Shown piece after piece: positions 33,321 through 41,778 of a DNA stretch of 64,000 nt. The translations under genes and the position numbers were made by a program. Below the pieces are notes generated by a model. The model was not told the origin of the DNA. It saw only the letters and a program-made list of their open reading frames with translations, and ran no database searches. The DNA is taken from assembly GCF_019823065.1 (NCBI RefSeq), contig NZ_CP081966.1, forward strand, positions 434,001 to 498,000, in the 5' to 3' direction. Source of the DNA: Pseudomonas mosselii. GTDB lineage: Bacteria > Pseudomonadota > Gammaproteobacteria > Pseudomonadales > Pseudomonadaceae. Numbering within the stretch: position 1 is the first letter of the stretch; every line of letters begins with the position of its first letter.

Positions 33321-34748
33321 TCAACTTTCCGGGCTCAGCAACTCGCTGCGGGTGGCCGAGACCTGCCCGTCGAGATCGATCGCCCGGCTGCAGAGGGTGA
33401 CCGGAAGCTGCGCCGCCGTGATGACCTGAGACGACATCAATGCGCGTCGGTAACCAAAGGGATTGGTGCAGTCGACTGCGTCCGGCTTACCCAGCTTGAG
33501 CACGTAACGCCGCAAGTAGGGCTGGTCAGTCTGCCAGTTGATCCGTACATGGCCTGCTTGGTGACGATCGATGCTGTAGCGCACCTGCGGCGAGCCCTCG
33601 GCGAGCAGTTCCAGCGGCACGCTCAAGGCATTGGCCATTAACGCTGGCGAAGGCAGTTGGTCGGCCGACTGCACGCCGATCAGGCACAGGTGATACCTGC
33701 CGGGTTGGCTGCCGATCGGGTCGTCGATGTGGTTTTCACTGGACGCTAGGGTTGCGCTGTAGCCGACAGGATCCTCGCAGGCCAGCGCATCGCGCACGGT
33801 TTTGTAGCGGTAGTAAGGGGTATCGAGGCTGAAGCTCATGTTCCATGTCGCGGGGAGGGGCTGGCCCTGCGCGTCGCTGGCTACCCGCTTCAGCAGACGG
33901 ATGGGCGGCTTCTGGACGAGTTGGAAGCCGGGCAGCAGGTCGCAGCCCTCTACGCTGAGGTCTACGTGTGCGTTGCGAAAGCATCCCATCACCCGTTGCA
34001 CCGGAATCGCGAAGTTGTTCATGGGCGTACAGGCGCCACCGGGGGCGCAGGCCTGGCCGACCGCCGCACTGTTGAGCACGCTGACCACGCGGCCGTTGGC
34101 GCGTTCGATCACCGGGCTGCCTGAGGCGCCTTCGCTACGGGTGGGGCAGTCGTTGGTCTTGAGCTTGCGCCAGACCCAGGGGAAGTCGGTCACGCTGTCC
34201 ACGTCAGTCTCTTTGCAATACGCCGCGCGCAAGCCGCTGTCTGGTCGGCTGGGCTCACCCACCATCACCACTTCGCTGCCCGCTGGGGCGCGTTTGCCGA
34301 GCGTCAACGGCTCGACCCCGGCGGCCATGACATCGGCCAGGCTGGCTTGCAGTTCCACCAGGGCCAGGTCACTGCCTTGCACGCTGCTCCACACTGTGCG
34401 CTTGAGGGGGAAGGCGGCGCGTGTATCGGGGGTGTCGATGAAGTAGTTGAATGTGATCGTACCTTGCGCCGGTGCGTCATGGACGATCTGGCCGTTACGG
34501 GTGCTCAGGCAGTGGCCGCTGGTCAGCACGTAGGCGGGGCCGTTGGTGGCAGATGTCTGCTCACGGCTGTCGATCAGGGTGGCGATGCATTGGGTGTAGG
34601 GCGGCACGCTCAGGCGACCGATGCCGGTCCAGTGGGCGTTTTCGCCGTTGGCATTGGTCAGCGGCGTGGGCACCGCCTGGGCGGCGATGGCGTTAAGGGT
34701 GGTCAGGGCCAGTACGCTGGCCAGGGCGTTGGTGGGGAGCATGGGCAT
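33321..34748 (-). CDS. Secreted trypsin-like serine protease with duplicated C-terminal domain
   Basis: A 475-residue exported serine protease. A signal peptide (about 1-25, ending IAAQA) precedes an S1-type domain. The triad is visible: H79 in VLTSGHC, D127 in GSDLALVEL, and S209 in EGASGSP. Cysteine pairs suggest disulfides in an extracytoplasmic enzyme. Residues about 300-475 hold two related segments, each with a tyrosine-rich strand, C-x2-P-x-GY and a later LC (DALACEDPVGYSATL and DAVDCTNPFGYRRAL); I do not recognise this domain. The gene lies between the two giant paralogs on the opposite strand. It might process them, be co-delivered, or simply be a neighbour. Confidence 0.85.
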   Translation of the reverse strand: MPMLPTNALASVLALTTLNAIAAQAVPTPLTNANGENAHWTGIGRLSVPPYTQCIATLIDSREQTSATNGPAYVLTSGHCLSTRNGQIVHDAPAQGTITFNYFIDTPDTRAAFPLKRTVWSSVQGSDLALVELQASLADVMAAGVEPLTLGKRAPAGSEVVMVGEPSRPDSGLRAAYCKETDVDSVTDFPWVWRKLKTNDCPTRSEGASGSPVIERANGRVVSVLNSAAVGQACAPGGACTPMNNFAIPVQRVMGCFRNAHVDLSVEGCDLLPGFQLVQKPPIRLLKRVASDAQGQPLPATWNMSFSLDTPYYRYKTVRDALACEDPVGYSATLASSENHIDDPIGSQPGRYHLCLIGVQSADQLPSPALMANALSVPLELLAEGSPQVRYSIDRHQAGHVRINWQTDQPYLRRYVLKLGKPDAVDCTNPFGYRRALMSSQVITAAQLPVTLCSRAIDLDGQVSATRSELLSPES

Positions 34749-34909
34749 GGGGCGGTTCTCTTCGTGGGGGGCGCCGTCACGCTGCCGTAACCGGACCCTG
34801 CGTTGTGGTGCTTATTGATGACGTCACCGCGCTGAGCAATATGTAGGCCTGCCCCGCGTTCTTGGCTGTATACGCTCCTTGGCCACCCTCAGCCTGGAGC
34901 CGCCCGCCC
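34749..34909. promoter_or_regulatory. Divergent promoter region between the protease and giant protein B
   Basis: A 161-bp space separating oppositely directed genes. It contains GATGACGTCACC (34817-34828) with the palindrome TGACGTCA, and AT-richer TGTATACGCT (34867-34876) nearer giant protein B. It probably holds both promoters; exact elements are not assignable. Confidence 0.4.
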
Positions 34910-37900
34910 ATGACCCCTTTGACCGATGACAAGCACGCCGTGGCGATTCAGTTCGCCAGCCGCCCGACCCTGCGCCAGGTCGCGGGGCGGCAGTTGATGC
35001 AGGTGCTGATTGAGCATCACCCGACGATTGCCGAGTACCGCCCGGAGCTGACATCTGCAGAGGTGCTGTACCTGATGATCCCCCAAGCGGATACCACCTG
35101 GCGCAACCAGCCGTTCGTCGACTACATCCTGCAAGCGCTGCTGGATCGACGCGTCCTCGATTTTTCCCGGGTGGCTGGTCTGGACTACCGCCTAAGCCTT
35201 GAGGTCCCGCGCCGGTTCTACGCCAACCCGGCCCCCTTCGAAGGTTCCGATGCCGACGTGGTCAGGCTCGAAGCGCTGACCGACGCGCTCAATGACCTGC
35301 TGGTACTGCTGCCCGAGCACTTCTGCCAGGCGCAGGTCGAGTACTGGCAAGGCACGGGCAGTGCCGGGGTCAGCCGCGACCGCTGGCTGCAACAGGCGAT
35401 GAAGTCGGCCTGGTTGGCCAACCTGCCCCTGCAAGGCTTGGATGCCGAGCAACAGGGCTACGTCCATGGCCTGCTTCAAGGCGGCAAGCAATCGCCTAGC
35501 GTGAGTGTGCTCCAGGTGCAATTGAGCCAAGGCGCCGAGCGTTACCACACGCTGCTGCCGAACCTGCTGCTCATGGGCGAAAGCGATGCGCGCAAGGTGT
35601 TCCTCTGGTGCATGCCTTCCAGTGCCATCCGCGCGTTCGACTCGCTCGAAACCCTGGTCCTGTTCCTGCGCGATGCATTCGCTCAGGAGCAGGCGTTCGA
35701 GACGTTCGTGTGGAACCGCTACGAACTGGAGGGCGATGCGTTCGCCCAGCTGAGCACGTTGATGCTCGAGGCGTCGCTCGAGCGCGTGCGCCGTGTCCGC
35801 TACTCGCAACTGGCCGATGTCGACGCCCTGGAGCGCTGCTTCGCCGCGCTGTGCGACCCGTCGCGCCCCTTCATCGAGGGCTACCGCGTGAACGACCCGC
35901 AAGCCCGCGCGCTATTGCCGCCGCAGTTTCTGCACGCGGTGCCGGCCGACAGCTTCGCTTGCCAGTGCGCGCTGTTCGACCTGGCCCTGGCGCAGGCGCT
36001 GTCCGATGGTGTCGGCGCCCTGGATGGCGTGCTCGACCTACAGGCCTACGCGCGCCAGCAGTTGCGTACGCAGTTGCTGGCCGACCATCCCGACGACGCC
36101 AACTACTTCCCGGACGACCTGGAGTTGACCCTGACCATCGCCCGAGGCACACCCGGCGGTGCGGGCGCAGGCGTGGGTGGCGGCAGCGTGGCGCACCGGC
36201 GCATGAGCCTGACCGAATTCGCCATCGGCAACCTGAGTTCGCTGCAAGGCGCGCTGCTGAGCGCCGTCGAACACCGCAAGGGCCAGTTGATCATGGACTG
36301 GATGAACCCGGGCTACGTGCAGTCACTGGTCCAGCGGGTCGATATCGGCGGGCACTACCCGAACTACGTGGCGCAGTGCCTGGACGACCCTGCCCAGCGC
36401 GCGCAGCGGGTCGTGCGGTTCGGGCGCGAGTGGCGCTGCTCGCTGTTGTTCAGCGCCCTTTCGGCACGCCTGGCCAAGACCCTCAGCGAAGCGGCCCTGG
36501 GCTGCGTGGTCGACTACTGCCGCGGTGTCGTCGATCCGCAGTCGCCTGCGCAGATGCTGATGCCCTTGGCGTTCAAGCGCGAGCCCGATGCGACCTCCAG
36601 CGACAAGGCGGCGGGCATGTACGTGCTATTTTCCACCCAACCTGAATGTGTGCTGCTGTACCGGCCGCTGTACGGTAATGCCGCGCTCATCGAGTACGCC
36701 AGCCTTAGGGCGATGATGGCGGCGATCAGCCAGTCCGGTGCGCTGCAGGACAGCGTCCTCGACTGGCTCACCCCCGAGGCGCGTCTTGTCTATGGCCGCG
36801 GCGGTTTTCTCGAGCCGCACCTGCTGCGGCCGATCGTCGACACCTCGGTGTTGCCTTCGCGGGTCAAGCCTGCCACCTTCGAGGCGCAGTTCTGGCAGCG
36901 CGACGTCGATGCCAAGCTGTACCAGGCCAACCGCGATCTGCTGGTGGAACTGGCCGACCGGCAATCGGTTTCCAATCGGGAAAGCCGCTGGGCGATCCTC
37001 ACCCAGGGCGCCTGGTTGCTGTTCGATGTGGTCAGCCTGTTGCTGCGCGGGCCTGTGGCCACTGTTGCCTGGCTGGCGCAGGGCATCACAGGGATGCAGA
37101 ACGACCTGGCGGCGCTGCGTGGCGACAACGCGTTCGAGCGCTCCGCGGCCGTGGTGGACCTGCTGCTCAACGCGTCAATGGCGTTGATGCACCTGCGCCT
37201 GCCGGGGGCGTCGGCCGTCACGCAATCGATCATGCCTGCATCGGCCATCGAGCGCCTGCCGTTGCTGCAGCCAGCTCGCCGCGCACAGGCACTCAAGCCT
37301 TCGCAGGGCAAGGTCGGGTTAGCGGGGGCCCTGGGTGACGCGGCCACACGGCTGGACTTCTCGTGGCGCGGCGCCCAAGGGCTCAACGTGCTCACGGCCG
37401 AGCGGCGCAAGGCGCTGCAAGCCCTGCGTGTCGGGCAATCGCTTGACGGTTTGGAGGCGATTGGAAGCGGTGACCATCAAGGGCTGTATGCGCTCGAGGG
37501 ACATCACTATTTGCCCTTGGATGGCGATGTGTACCGCGCTCGTGTCTCTGGCGAGGGGGTGCGCATCGTCGACCTTGCCGGGCAAGCGGGGCCTTGGGCG
37601 GTGTTCGTCGACGGCCAGTGGCGGATCGACCCGGCGCTGCGCCTGCGCGGCGGCATGCCGCGCAGTCGTCTGAAGGCGATGAAGGAGGAAAACCAGAGGT
37701 TGTTCGACAGTCTGCGTCATAGCGAGACGGTATTCGCGCAAACCAACAACCGACTGGGCAAGCTACTGGAGGACCACCGCGACCTACTGAACCAGAAGGA
37801 CCGTCAGATTGCCGCATTGGAAGCCTTGCCCGCACTGGACGAGCTGAACCAGAACGTCCTCGACCTGACTCGGCGCTTGCGCAAGAAGATCAACGAGAAA

Positions 37901-39580
37901 GTCATCTACGAACTCAAGGCGGTGGTGGAGAACGGTATCGAGCATGACCGGCTCCTTGCTCGCCTGCACGACATGCGGATCGACGACACGGCGCTGCAAG
38001 CTTCGCTCGCGGAGCAGCGCAGTGGCGTGCGCCAGGCCCTCGTCGAGAATCTTTCGGTGTACTACAACGAGATGGCCTCGATGATCAATGAAGAGGGGCT
38101 GGATGATATCTCCAAGGATGTCGCCGTGCGCCCCGAGGGAGCGCTGGAGATACAGCACTACAAGACGTTCCTGGCCTCGCTGGAGAATGTCATCAAATGG
38201 GAGACCGACCTGGTCGACATCTCCCGAGTGCTGGACAAGGTGCTCGTGGATACCCTGAACGACACCTCGATCGTGTTCAAGAATGACAAGAACGAGGCGA
38301 GGATCAACAAGGACACCGAGCTCAAGCAGACTATCGAGCGCCGACGCCTGTCGGCCATCGACCTGGATTTCCGCCTGTTGCTCGACCTGGCCGAGGTCAG
38401 CCTCGACCGCTTGGTGGATGTCGAGGAGCGTACCTTGGAGCAGTACCTCGACTACCTGGCCAGCGAAGCCCTGAAGAGTGCGGGCAATGCCCACGGTGAC
38501 CTGGCCGGGAGCGAGCTTTCGGTCAATGAGCGGATCGACGTTCTGACGGGCATCCTGGAGGCCTACGAAGAGGCCAGGGGGATGGCGGACTACCTGAGTA
38601 GCCTCGGTGGCCAGGCGATCCGGCAGGATCGTTTACAGCAGTACAAGCAGACCCTCGAAGGCCTCAAGAACTTGGCGGAAAAAGACCTGGCCGAGGCCGT
38701 CCGGGAAAAGGAACTCGAGCTGCCGCCGGTGAGACAGGCTTCCACCTACGCGCCACGCGGCGGCAGGCGCAAAGTAGTCAGGACCAGCCGCGGGCGCAGC
38801 GTCCTGGGTGAAGAGGTGGAGATCGACGGTATCGCGGTGATCCAGCAGCGGGACTTCCGCACCCAAAGCGTGATCAAGACTTTCCACAACCAGGGTGGGG
38901 AATGGGTCGAGCAAGCCTCGGGGAGCGGGGCTGACGACCTTCCGCCCGTTTCGCCCAAGGACCCGCGCATCGCGCGTCAGCGTGCCCATGCCTTGGTCGG
39001 CCAGGTGGACTCGGTAATCAACCTGGCCCGGCTGTACGTCAAGTCCGATGAAGCGCTCGGGCTTTCCGCGGTGATGGAGGGGCATATCGGCAAACTCAAG
39101 GAGGTGCAGGCCAAGTTGCCTAGGCTGACCCCTGAAGACGAGCTGTTCGACAACCTGAGCCAGGCGGTGACGCGTCTGCAGGCGACCCAGCGTGACCTGC
39201 TGACGGGCATGTACCTGGTCACCTCCCACCCCACGGCGAAGAGTTTGCGCTTTCTGTTCGAGCACAACGAAGTGACGGTTCACCGAGCCGGCCCACGGCG
39301 AATGCTGTCGGCCAAGGACTACCTGGACGTTTATGAGATTCGCCGCCGTCAGCGGGCGGGCGAGCAACAGGGCGAGGGCCTGTGGGAGGCGCATTTCCAC
39401 TACCCTGCAACGACCACCGGCACACGGCAATTCAGCAAGGGCCATCTCAAGCTGTGGTCGCAGCGCAAGCTGGGGCGCAAGGCGCAACTGCATGCGGCGG
39501 CCAGCGGCAAGGACCTGCTGGCGATCTACCGGGGGGAAGTGCGACTGGGTGAGGTGGAGGGCGTTATTCCCTTCGACTGA
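34910..39580 (+). CDS. Giant DUF6543/dermonecrotic-toxin-like protein B
   Basis: A 1556-residue paralog of the protein at 28593, with the same architecture. RPTLRQVAGRQL is near the start and YWQGTGSAGVSRDRWLQ near 144. A glycine-rich strip, GGAGAGVGGG, lies about 415-425, followed by MSLTEFAIGNLSSLQ and YVQSLVQRVDIGGHYPNYV. The hydrophobic helices come at about 700-780 and LRLRGGMP near 911. A charged coiled-coil region (about 920-1330) contains AIDLDFRLLLDLAEVSLDR, which matches TIDLRFQHVLNLAEAALRL in protein A. The C-terminal module has LWEAHFHYP and HLKLWSQRKLGRK. No signal peptide or obvious catalytic motif was seen. ATG 34910 has TGGAG about 10 bases upstream. Identity between A and B varies along the length, as expected for old tandem duplicates. 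Toxin role is an inference. Confidence 0.72.
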   Translation: MTPLTDDKHAVAIQFASRPTLRQVAGRQLMQVLIEHHPTIAEYRPELTSAEVLYLMIPQADTTWRNQPFVDYILQALLDRRVLDFSRVAGLDYRLSLEVPRRFYANPAPFEGSDADVVRLEALTDALNDLLVLLPEHFCQAQVEYWQGTGSAGVSRDRWLQQAMKSAWLANLPLQGLDAEQQGYVHGLLQGGKQSPSVSVLQVQLSQGAERYHTLLPNLLLMGESDARKVFLWCMPSSAIRAFDSLETLVLFLRDAFAQEQAFETFVWNRYELEGDAFAQLSTLMLEASLERVRRVRYSQLADVDALERCFAALCDPSRPFIEGYRVNDPQARALLPPQFLHAVPADSFACQCALFDLALAQALSDGVGALDGVLDLQAYARQQLRTQLLADHPDDANYFPDDLELTLTIARGTPGGAGAGVGGGSVAHRRMSLTEFAIGNLSSLQGALLSAVEHRKGQLIMDWMNPGYVQSLVQRVDIGGHYPNYVAQCLDDPAQRAQRVVRFGREWRCSLLFSALSARLAKTLSEAALGCVVDYCRGVVDPQSPAQMLMPLAFKREPDATSSDKAAGMYVLFSTQPECVLLYRPLYGNAALIEYASLRAMMAAISQSGALQDSVLDWLTPEARLVYGRGGFLEPHLLRPIVDTSVLPSRVKPATFEAQFWQRDVDAKLYQANRDLLVELADRQSVSNRESRWAILTQGAWLLFDVVSLLLRGPVATVAWLAQGITGMQNDLAALRGDNAFERSAAVVDLLLNASMALMHLRLPGASAVTQSIMPASAIERLPLLQPARRAQALKPSQGKVGLAGALGDAATRLDFSWRGAQGLNVLTAERRKALQALRVGQSLDGLEAIGSGDHQGLYALEGHHYLPLDGDVYRARVSGEGVRIVDLAGQAGPWAVFVDGQWRIDPALRLRGGMPRSRLKAMKEENQRLFDSLRHSETVFAQTNNRLGKLLEDHRDLLNQKDRQIAALEALPALDELNQNVLDLTRRLRKKINEKVIYELKAVVENGIEHDRLLARLHDMRIDDTALQASLAEQRSGVRQALVENLSVYYNEMASMINEEGLDDISKDVAVRPEGALEIQHYKTFLASLENVIKWETDLVDISRVLDKVLVDTLNDTSIVFKNDKNEARINKDTELKQTIERRRLSAIDLDFRLLLDLAEVSLDRLVDVEERTLEQYLDYLASEALKSAGNAHGDLAGSELSVNERIDVLTGILEAYEEARGMADYLSSLGGQAIRQDRLQQYKQTLEGLKNLAEKDLAEAVREKELELPPVRQASTYAPRGGRRKVVRTSRGRSVLGEEVEIDGIAVIQQRDFRTQSVIKTFHNQGGEWVEQASGSGADDLPPVSPKDPRIARQRAHALVGQVDSVINLARLYVKSDEALGLSAVMEGHIGKLKEVQAKLPRLTPEDELFDNLSQAVTRLQATQRDLLTGMYLVTSHPTAKSLRFLFEHNEVTVHRAGPRRMLSAKDYLDVYEIRRRQRAGEQQGEGLWEAHFHYPATTTGTRQFSKGHLKLWSQRKLGRKAQLHAAASGKDLLAIYRGEVRLGEVEGVIPFD

Positions 39581-39585
39581 GGCGC

Positions 39586-40350
39586 TCAGCGGTTCAGGTA
39601 GCGGCCTTGCTTGCCGTGCGCGGGCGTGGCCTGGTTGCCCCGTTCGGCGATCATCTGGTGCAGGCTGATCAGCTCGATGCCTTGGCTTTTCAGCCGGGGC
39701 AGTTGCTCCTCCAGGACCGCCAGGGTTTGTGGGTAGGGGTGGCCGATCAGCACCGCCGAGCCTTGCTTGCGCGCCTGGGCAATGCCCAACTGCAACTGTC
39801 CGCTGATCGCCTCTGTCGTGCGCACGTCATCGAGGAACACATCCCTCGAAACATGAGCCAGGCCGACGGTCTGCGCTTCGGCGGCTGCCACGGTGGCAGC
39901 GCTGGTGCGGCTGTCGACGAAGAACAGGTGGCGGCGCTGTAGTTCTTCCATAAGCCAGTGCATCGGCTTGCGCTGGGCAGTCATGCGGCTGCCCATGTGG
40001 TTGTTGATACCCGCGGCGAAGGGCACCTTTGCCAAGGCGGCGTTCAGGCGCCGGGCCAGCTCCTCGATCGGCGTGCCAGGGTGCCAGGCGTAGGGGCCGG
40101 TGGCCGGGTCCATGGGCATGTGCAGGATCACCGTGCGTCCGGCCTTGTGGGCCTGGCGGGCGAAGTCGGTGGCGTGCGGGGTGTCGGGCATTATCGCCAT
40201 GGTCACCGGCCCAGGCAGGGCGAGGGTGCGGCTGTCACGCTCGCTGTTCTGGCCCAGGTCGTCGATGATGATGCTCAGGTAGGCCTTGCCCGGCGCCGCC
40301 TGGGCGGTACCGAGCATCAGGCAGATAAGCGTGAACAGCAGGTAACGCAT
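39586..40350 (-). CDS. Divergent polysaccharide deacetylase family protein
   Basis: A 254-residue exported protein of the YibQ type. A signal peptide (MRYLLFTLICLMLGTAQA) precedes a NodB-like fold: SIIIDDLGQN with the metal-site aspartates, ILHMPMDPATGP, NNHMGSRMT, and FFVDSRTSAAT. The enzyme probably acts on periplasmic glycans, but activity is unproved for this family. ATG 40350 is chosen over an in-frame TTG two codons upstream. It starts 9 bases after the ctpA stop, so the two are translationally linked. With envC and ctpA it forms the conserved gpmI-envC-ctpA-yibQ order. Confidence 0.9.
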   Translation of the reverse strand: MRYLLFTLICLMLGTAQAAPGKAYLSIIIDDLGQNSERDSRTLALPGPVTMAIMPDTPHATDFARQAHKAGRTVILHMPMDPATGPYAWHPGTPIEELARRLNAALAKVPFAAGINNHMGSRMTAQRKPMHWLMEELQRRHLFFVDSRTSAATVAAAEAQTVGLAHVSRDVFLDDVRTTEAISGQLQLGIAQARKQGSAVLIGHPYPQTLAVLEEQLPRLKSQGIELISLHQMIAERGNQATPAHGKQGRYLNR

Positions 40351-40359
40351 TGGCAACGG

Positions 40360-41691
40360 TCAGTCGCCCTTGGTGATGTTCAGGCCCTTCAGCAGGCTGA
40401 GGGCCTGGCTGAGCTGGAAGTCGTTGTCCTGTGGGCGGTCCTTGCGCTTGCTGCTGCCGCTCGGACGGTCGGCGCCGCCGTTGCCGTTGCCCAAGTGACC
40501 CTGCAGATCGGCTTCCTTGAAGTTGTCGTTGTCGGCCTCGGCGGTAAGCTTGGCAGGACGCACCTCGATGTCCGGGACGATGCCCTGGGCCTGGATCGAG
40601 CGGCCGTTGGGGGTGAAGTAAAGCGCGGTGGTGAGCTTAAGCGCACGGTCGTTGGCCAGTGGTAGCACGGTCTGTACGGAGCCCTTGCCGAAGCTGTCGG
40701 TGCCCATCAGCACGGCGCGTTTCTGGTCCTGCAGGGCGCCAGCGACGATTTCCGAAGCCGAGGCGCTACCGCCGTTGATCAGCACCACCAGCGGCACGCC
40801 TTCGCTGGCGTCGGCCGGATCGGCAGAGTAGCGCAGCTCGGAATTGGCGATACGGCCCTTGGTGTAGACGATCAGGCCTTTGGTCAGGAAGTGGTCGGCC
40901 ACTTCCACCGCCGACTGCAGCACGCCGCCGGGGTTGTTGCGCAGGTCGAGGACCACGCCGCGCAGCTTCTTGCCGTTGTCCTTGCGCAGCTTGGCCAGGG
41001 CCTTGCCTACCTCGTCGCCGGTCTTGACCTGGAACTGGGTGATGCGGATGTAGCCGTAGTCGTTTTCCAGCAGCTGGCTCTTGACGCTCTTGACCTGGAT
41101 CACCGCGCGGGCCAGTGTCACGTCGAACGGCGTGCCGCCGTCGCGCACCAGGGTCAGGGTAATTTTCTCGCCGATCTTGCCGCGCATCTTGTCCACGGCC
41201 TCGGTCATGGTCTGGCCACGGGTTGGCGCGCCGTTGATCTTGACGATCAGGTCGCCGGCCTCGATGCCGGCGCGGGATGCCGGGGTGTCGTCAATGGGCG
41301 AGACCACCTTGACGAAGCCGTCTTCCATGCCCACTTCGATGCCCAGGCCGCCGAACTCGCCGCTGGTGCTTTCCTGCAGCTCCTGGAAGTCCTCGGGACC
41401 AAGGTAGGCCGAGTGCGGGTCGAGGTTGCTGAGCATACCCTTGATGGCGTTTTCCAGCAGGGTCTTGTCATCCACTGGCTCGACATAGGCTGCCTTGATA
41501 CGGTCCATGACCTCGGCGAAGGTGCGCAGCTCGTCCAGCGGCAGCGGCGCCTTGGCGGTCACCTCGGTGGCCGGCACGGCGGCGGGCTTGGCCGTCGTCG
41601 GCTTGGCCGGCTCGGCGGCAACGGCCAGGGGCGCGCCGACGACCAGAGCGATGGTCAAGGCCAGCTGGGTGAGGCGAGGCGAGTGCAGCAT
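40360..41691 (-). CDS. ctpA: Carboxy-terminal processing protease (S41)
   Basis: Periplasmic serine protease of 443 residues with a signal peptide (MLHSPRLTQLALTIALVVGA...), a PDZ domain (about 110-195; FGGLGIEVGMEDGFVKVVSP) and the S41 catalytic core. The serine/lysine dyad region is INGGSASASEIVAGAL and TDSFGKGSVQT. The C-terminal tail is polar, with GNGNGG and SKRKDR. ATG 41691 has AGGAG 10 bases upstream; longer in-frame starts lack it. In Pseudomonas, CtpA degrades peptidoglycan hydrolases with a partner lipoprotein, which matches its place beside the hydrolase activator envC. Confidence 0.95.
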   Translation of the reverse strand: MLHSPRLTQLALTIALVVGAPLAVAAEPAKPTTAKPAAVPATEVTAKAPLPLDELRTFAEVMDRIKAAYVEPVDDKTLLENAIKGMLSNLDPHSAYLGPEDFQELQESTSGEFGGLGIEVGMEDGFVKVVSPIDDTPASRAGIEAGDLIVKINGAPTRGQTMTEAVDKMRGKIGEKITLTLVRDGGTPFDVTLARAVIQVKSVKSQLLENDYGYIRITQFQVKTGDEVGKALAKLRKDNGKKLRGVVLDLRNNPGGVLQSAVEVADHFLTKGLIVYTKGRIANSELRYSADPADASEGVPLVVLINGGSASASEIVAGALQDQKRAVLMGTDSFGKGSVQTVLPLANDRALKLTTALYFTPNGRSIQAQGIVPDIEVRPAKLTAEADNDNFKEADLQGHLGNGNGGADRPSGSSKRKDRPQDNDFQLSQALSLLKGLNITKGD

Positions 41692-41778
41692 GTCAAACGA
41701 ACTCCTGATCCTGTTGGTGCTCCCGTTGGGAGCATCGGTGCCACCGTTTCGTGGGCGGCGCCGTAAAAGTAGCATTAA

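Noticed and set aside
28593..39580. Giant proteins as RHS, Tc or adhesin-type proteins
   Set aside because: No YD repeats, no hemagglutinin or cadherin repeats and no signal peptide. Motif order fits the DUF6543-like group better.
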